Positions 32,411-32,747 of a DNA stretch of 32,747 bases are shown piece after piece (the stretch's first letter is position 1; every line of letters begins with the position of its first letter). Source of the DNA: Candidatus Aenigmatarchaeota archaeon (lineage in GTDB: Archaea; Aenigmatarchaeota; Aenigmatarchaeia; GW2011-AR5); the NCBI GenBank assembly GCA_016180925.1, contig JACPAH010000019.1:1-32747 (forward strand), in the 5' to 3' direction. Position numbers and translations under genes: made by a program. Under the pieces are notes generated by a model, which ran no database searches, was not told where the DNA came from, and was given only the letters and a program-made list of their open reading frames with translations.

Positions 32411-32500
32411 ATGTTCAAAAAAATCCACGTATTCAGACTGAAACCCGGCGACAAGATTCCGCGCGGCATCTCAGGATACTGCGAGAAAAACTATTGGTGA
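32411..32500 (+). pseudogene. Remnant of a PPC/DUF296-like gene (29 codons)
   Basis: ATG 32411 opens MFKKIHVFRLKPGDKIPRGI, then SGYCEKNYW and TGA. The phrase VFRLKPGD...GI..YC resembles the start of PPC (DUF296) proteins, which are normally about 130-150 aa. No continuation in any frame before alaS looks like the rest of the domain. A TATA-like stretch lies about 30 nt upstream, so a short transcript may still be made. Family assignment rests on about 20 residues. Confidence 0.4.
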
Positions 32501-32595
32501 CAAATCATAGTGCTCAAAATCCATCTGACAGCCTGTTCTCTCATATTTTTAATAAGAGTCAAACCTTCTAAAAAGTAAATGTAGAGTAATTATCA

Positions 32596-32747
32596 ATGAA
32601 AGACGCCCTCAAGAAGAAGTTTTCCAGCGACCATGAAAAATACTACAAAGTAAAACTCTTCTCTGACATGAGTTTTGAAAGGAAGAAATGCAGGTGCGGC
32701 TCGCATTTCTGGACTCTTGATTCCGGGCGCAGCGAGTGCCCCTCCCA
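32596..32747 (+). CDS. alaS: Alanyl-tRNA synthetase, archaeal type, start only
   Basis: The frame begins [20 protein letters not shown] and continues [20 protein letters not shown]. This matches the archaeal AlaRS N-terminus, with its KCxCGxxFWTL zinc-like motif. The gene is cut by the window end after about 50 codons, so the catalytic core, editing domain and C-Ala cannot be judged. ATG 32596 lies about 30 nt after a TATA-like TCTAAAAAG (32567-32575). Confidence 0.9.
   Translation, partial: MKDALKKKFSSDHEKYYKVKLFSDMSFERKKCRCGSHFWTLDSGRSECPS

Overview
The window is archaeal chromosome. It carries a thermosome, both topoisomerase VI subunits, NMD3, aIF1A, a Pno1-type KH protein, archaeal-type Gly-, Phe-, Leu- and AlaRS, archaeal FtsZ, SecE, Spt5 and stalk ribosomal proteins, with TATA boxes about 25 nt upstream of many start codons. 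FtsZ, Top6 and the secE-spt5-L11 order fit Euryarchaeota or DPANN. The many tRNA introns and a tRNA-Ile with a UAU anticodon make me lean to a DPANN lineage, but I cannot name the phylum.

Layout. 1-1835: tRNA-Val and tRNA-Ile on the minus strand, a small unknown gene and an HTH regulator. 1943-3586: thermosome. 3692-10404: an apparent archaeal type IV pilus-like operon with four pilin-like proteins, a secretion ATPase and a FlaJ/TadC-like membrane platform split by a frame change near 8030-8045. 10482-14577: RNA and DNA housekeeping genes (NMD3, aIF1A, KH protein, top6B, top6A). 14622-16227: tRNA-Asn, a LAGLIDADG homing endonuclease, tRNA-Phe and the tRNA-splicing endonuclease. 16331-17446: a CBS protein with an HPF-like tail. 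17481-26126: glyS, pheS-pheT, a MinD-like ATPase, tRNA-Arg and leuS. 26128-28504: an unknown gene, FKBP, a 40-residue zinc ribbon and ftsZ. 28605-32339: secE-spt5-L11, two unknown genes, then L1-L10-L12. The end holds a broken PPC/DUF296-like fragment and the start of alaS.

The strongest signal is tRNA splicing. Four of the five tRNA genes are interrupted, by eight introns in total. Seven sit at non-canonical places (after nucleotides 9, 20, 23, 27, 29, 45 and 59). Each can be folded into a bulge-helix-bulge splice site, and removing them gives normal 73-75 nt tRNAs. The EndA gene lies just after the doubly interrupted tRNA-Phe and seems to lack the catalytic lysine (Ala170), although Tyr123 and His139 are kept.

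A second theme is a family of palindromic repeats (10411-10452, 17455-17543, 23111-23267). They share arms beginning GTGAA and related loops. They supply or abut TATA-like sequence ahead of two genes, and one copy forms the last codons of glyS. No CRISPR array, insertion sequence or rRNA gene was seen.
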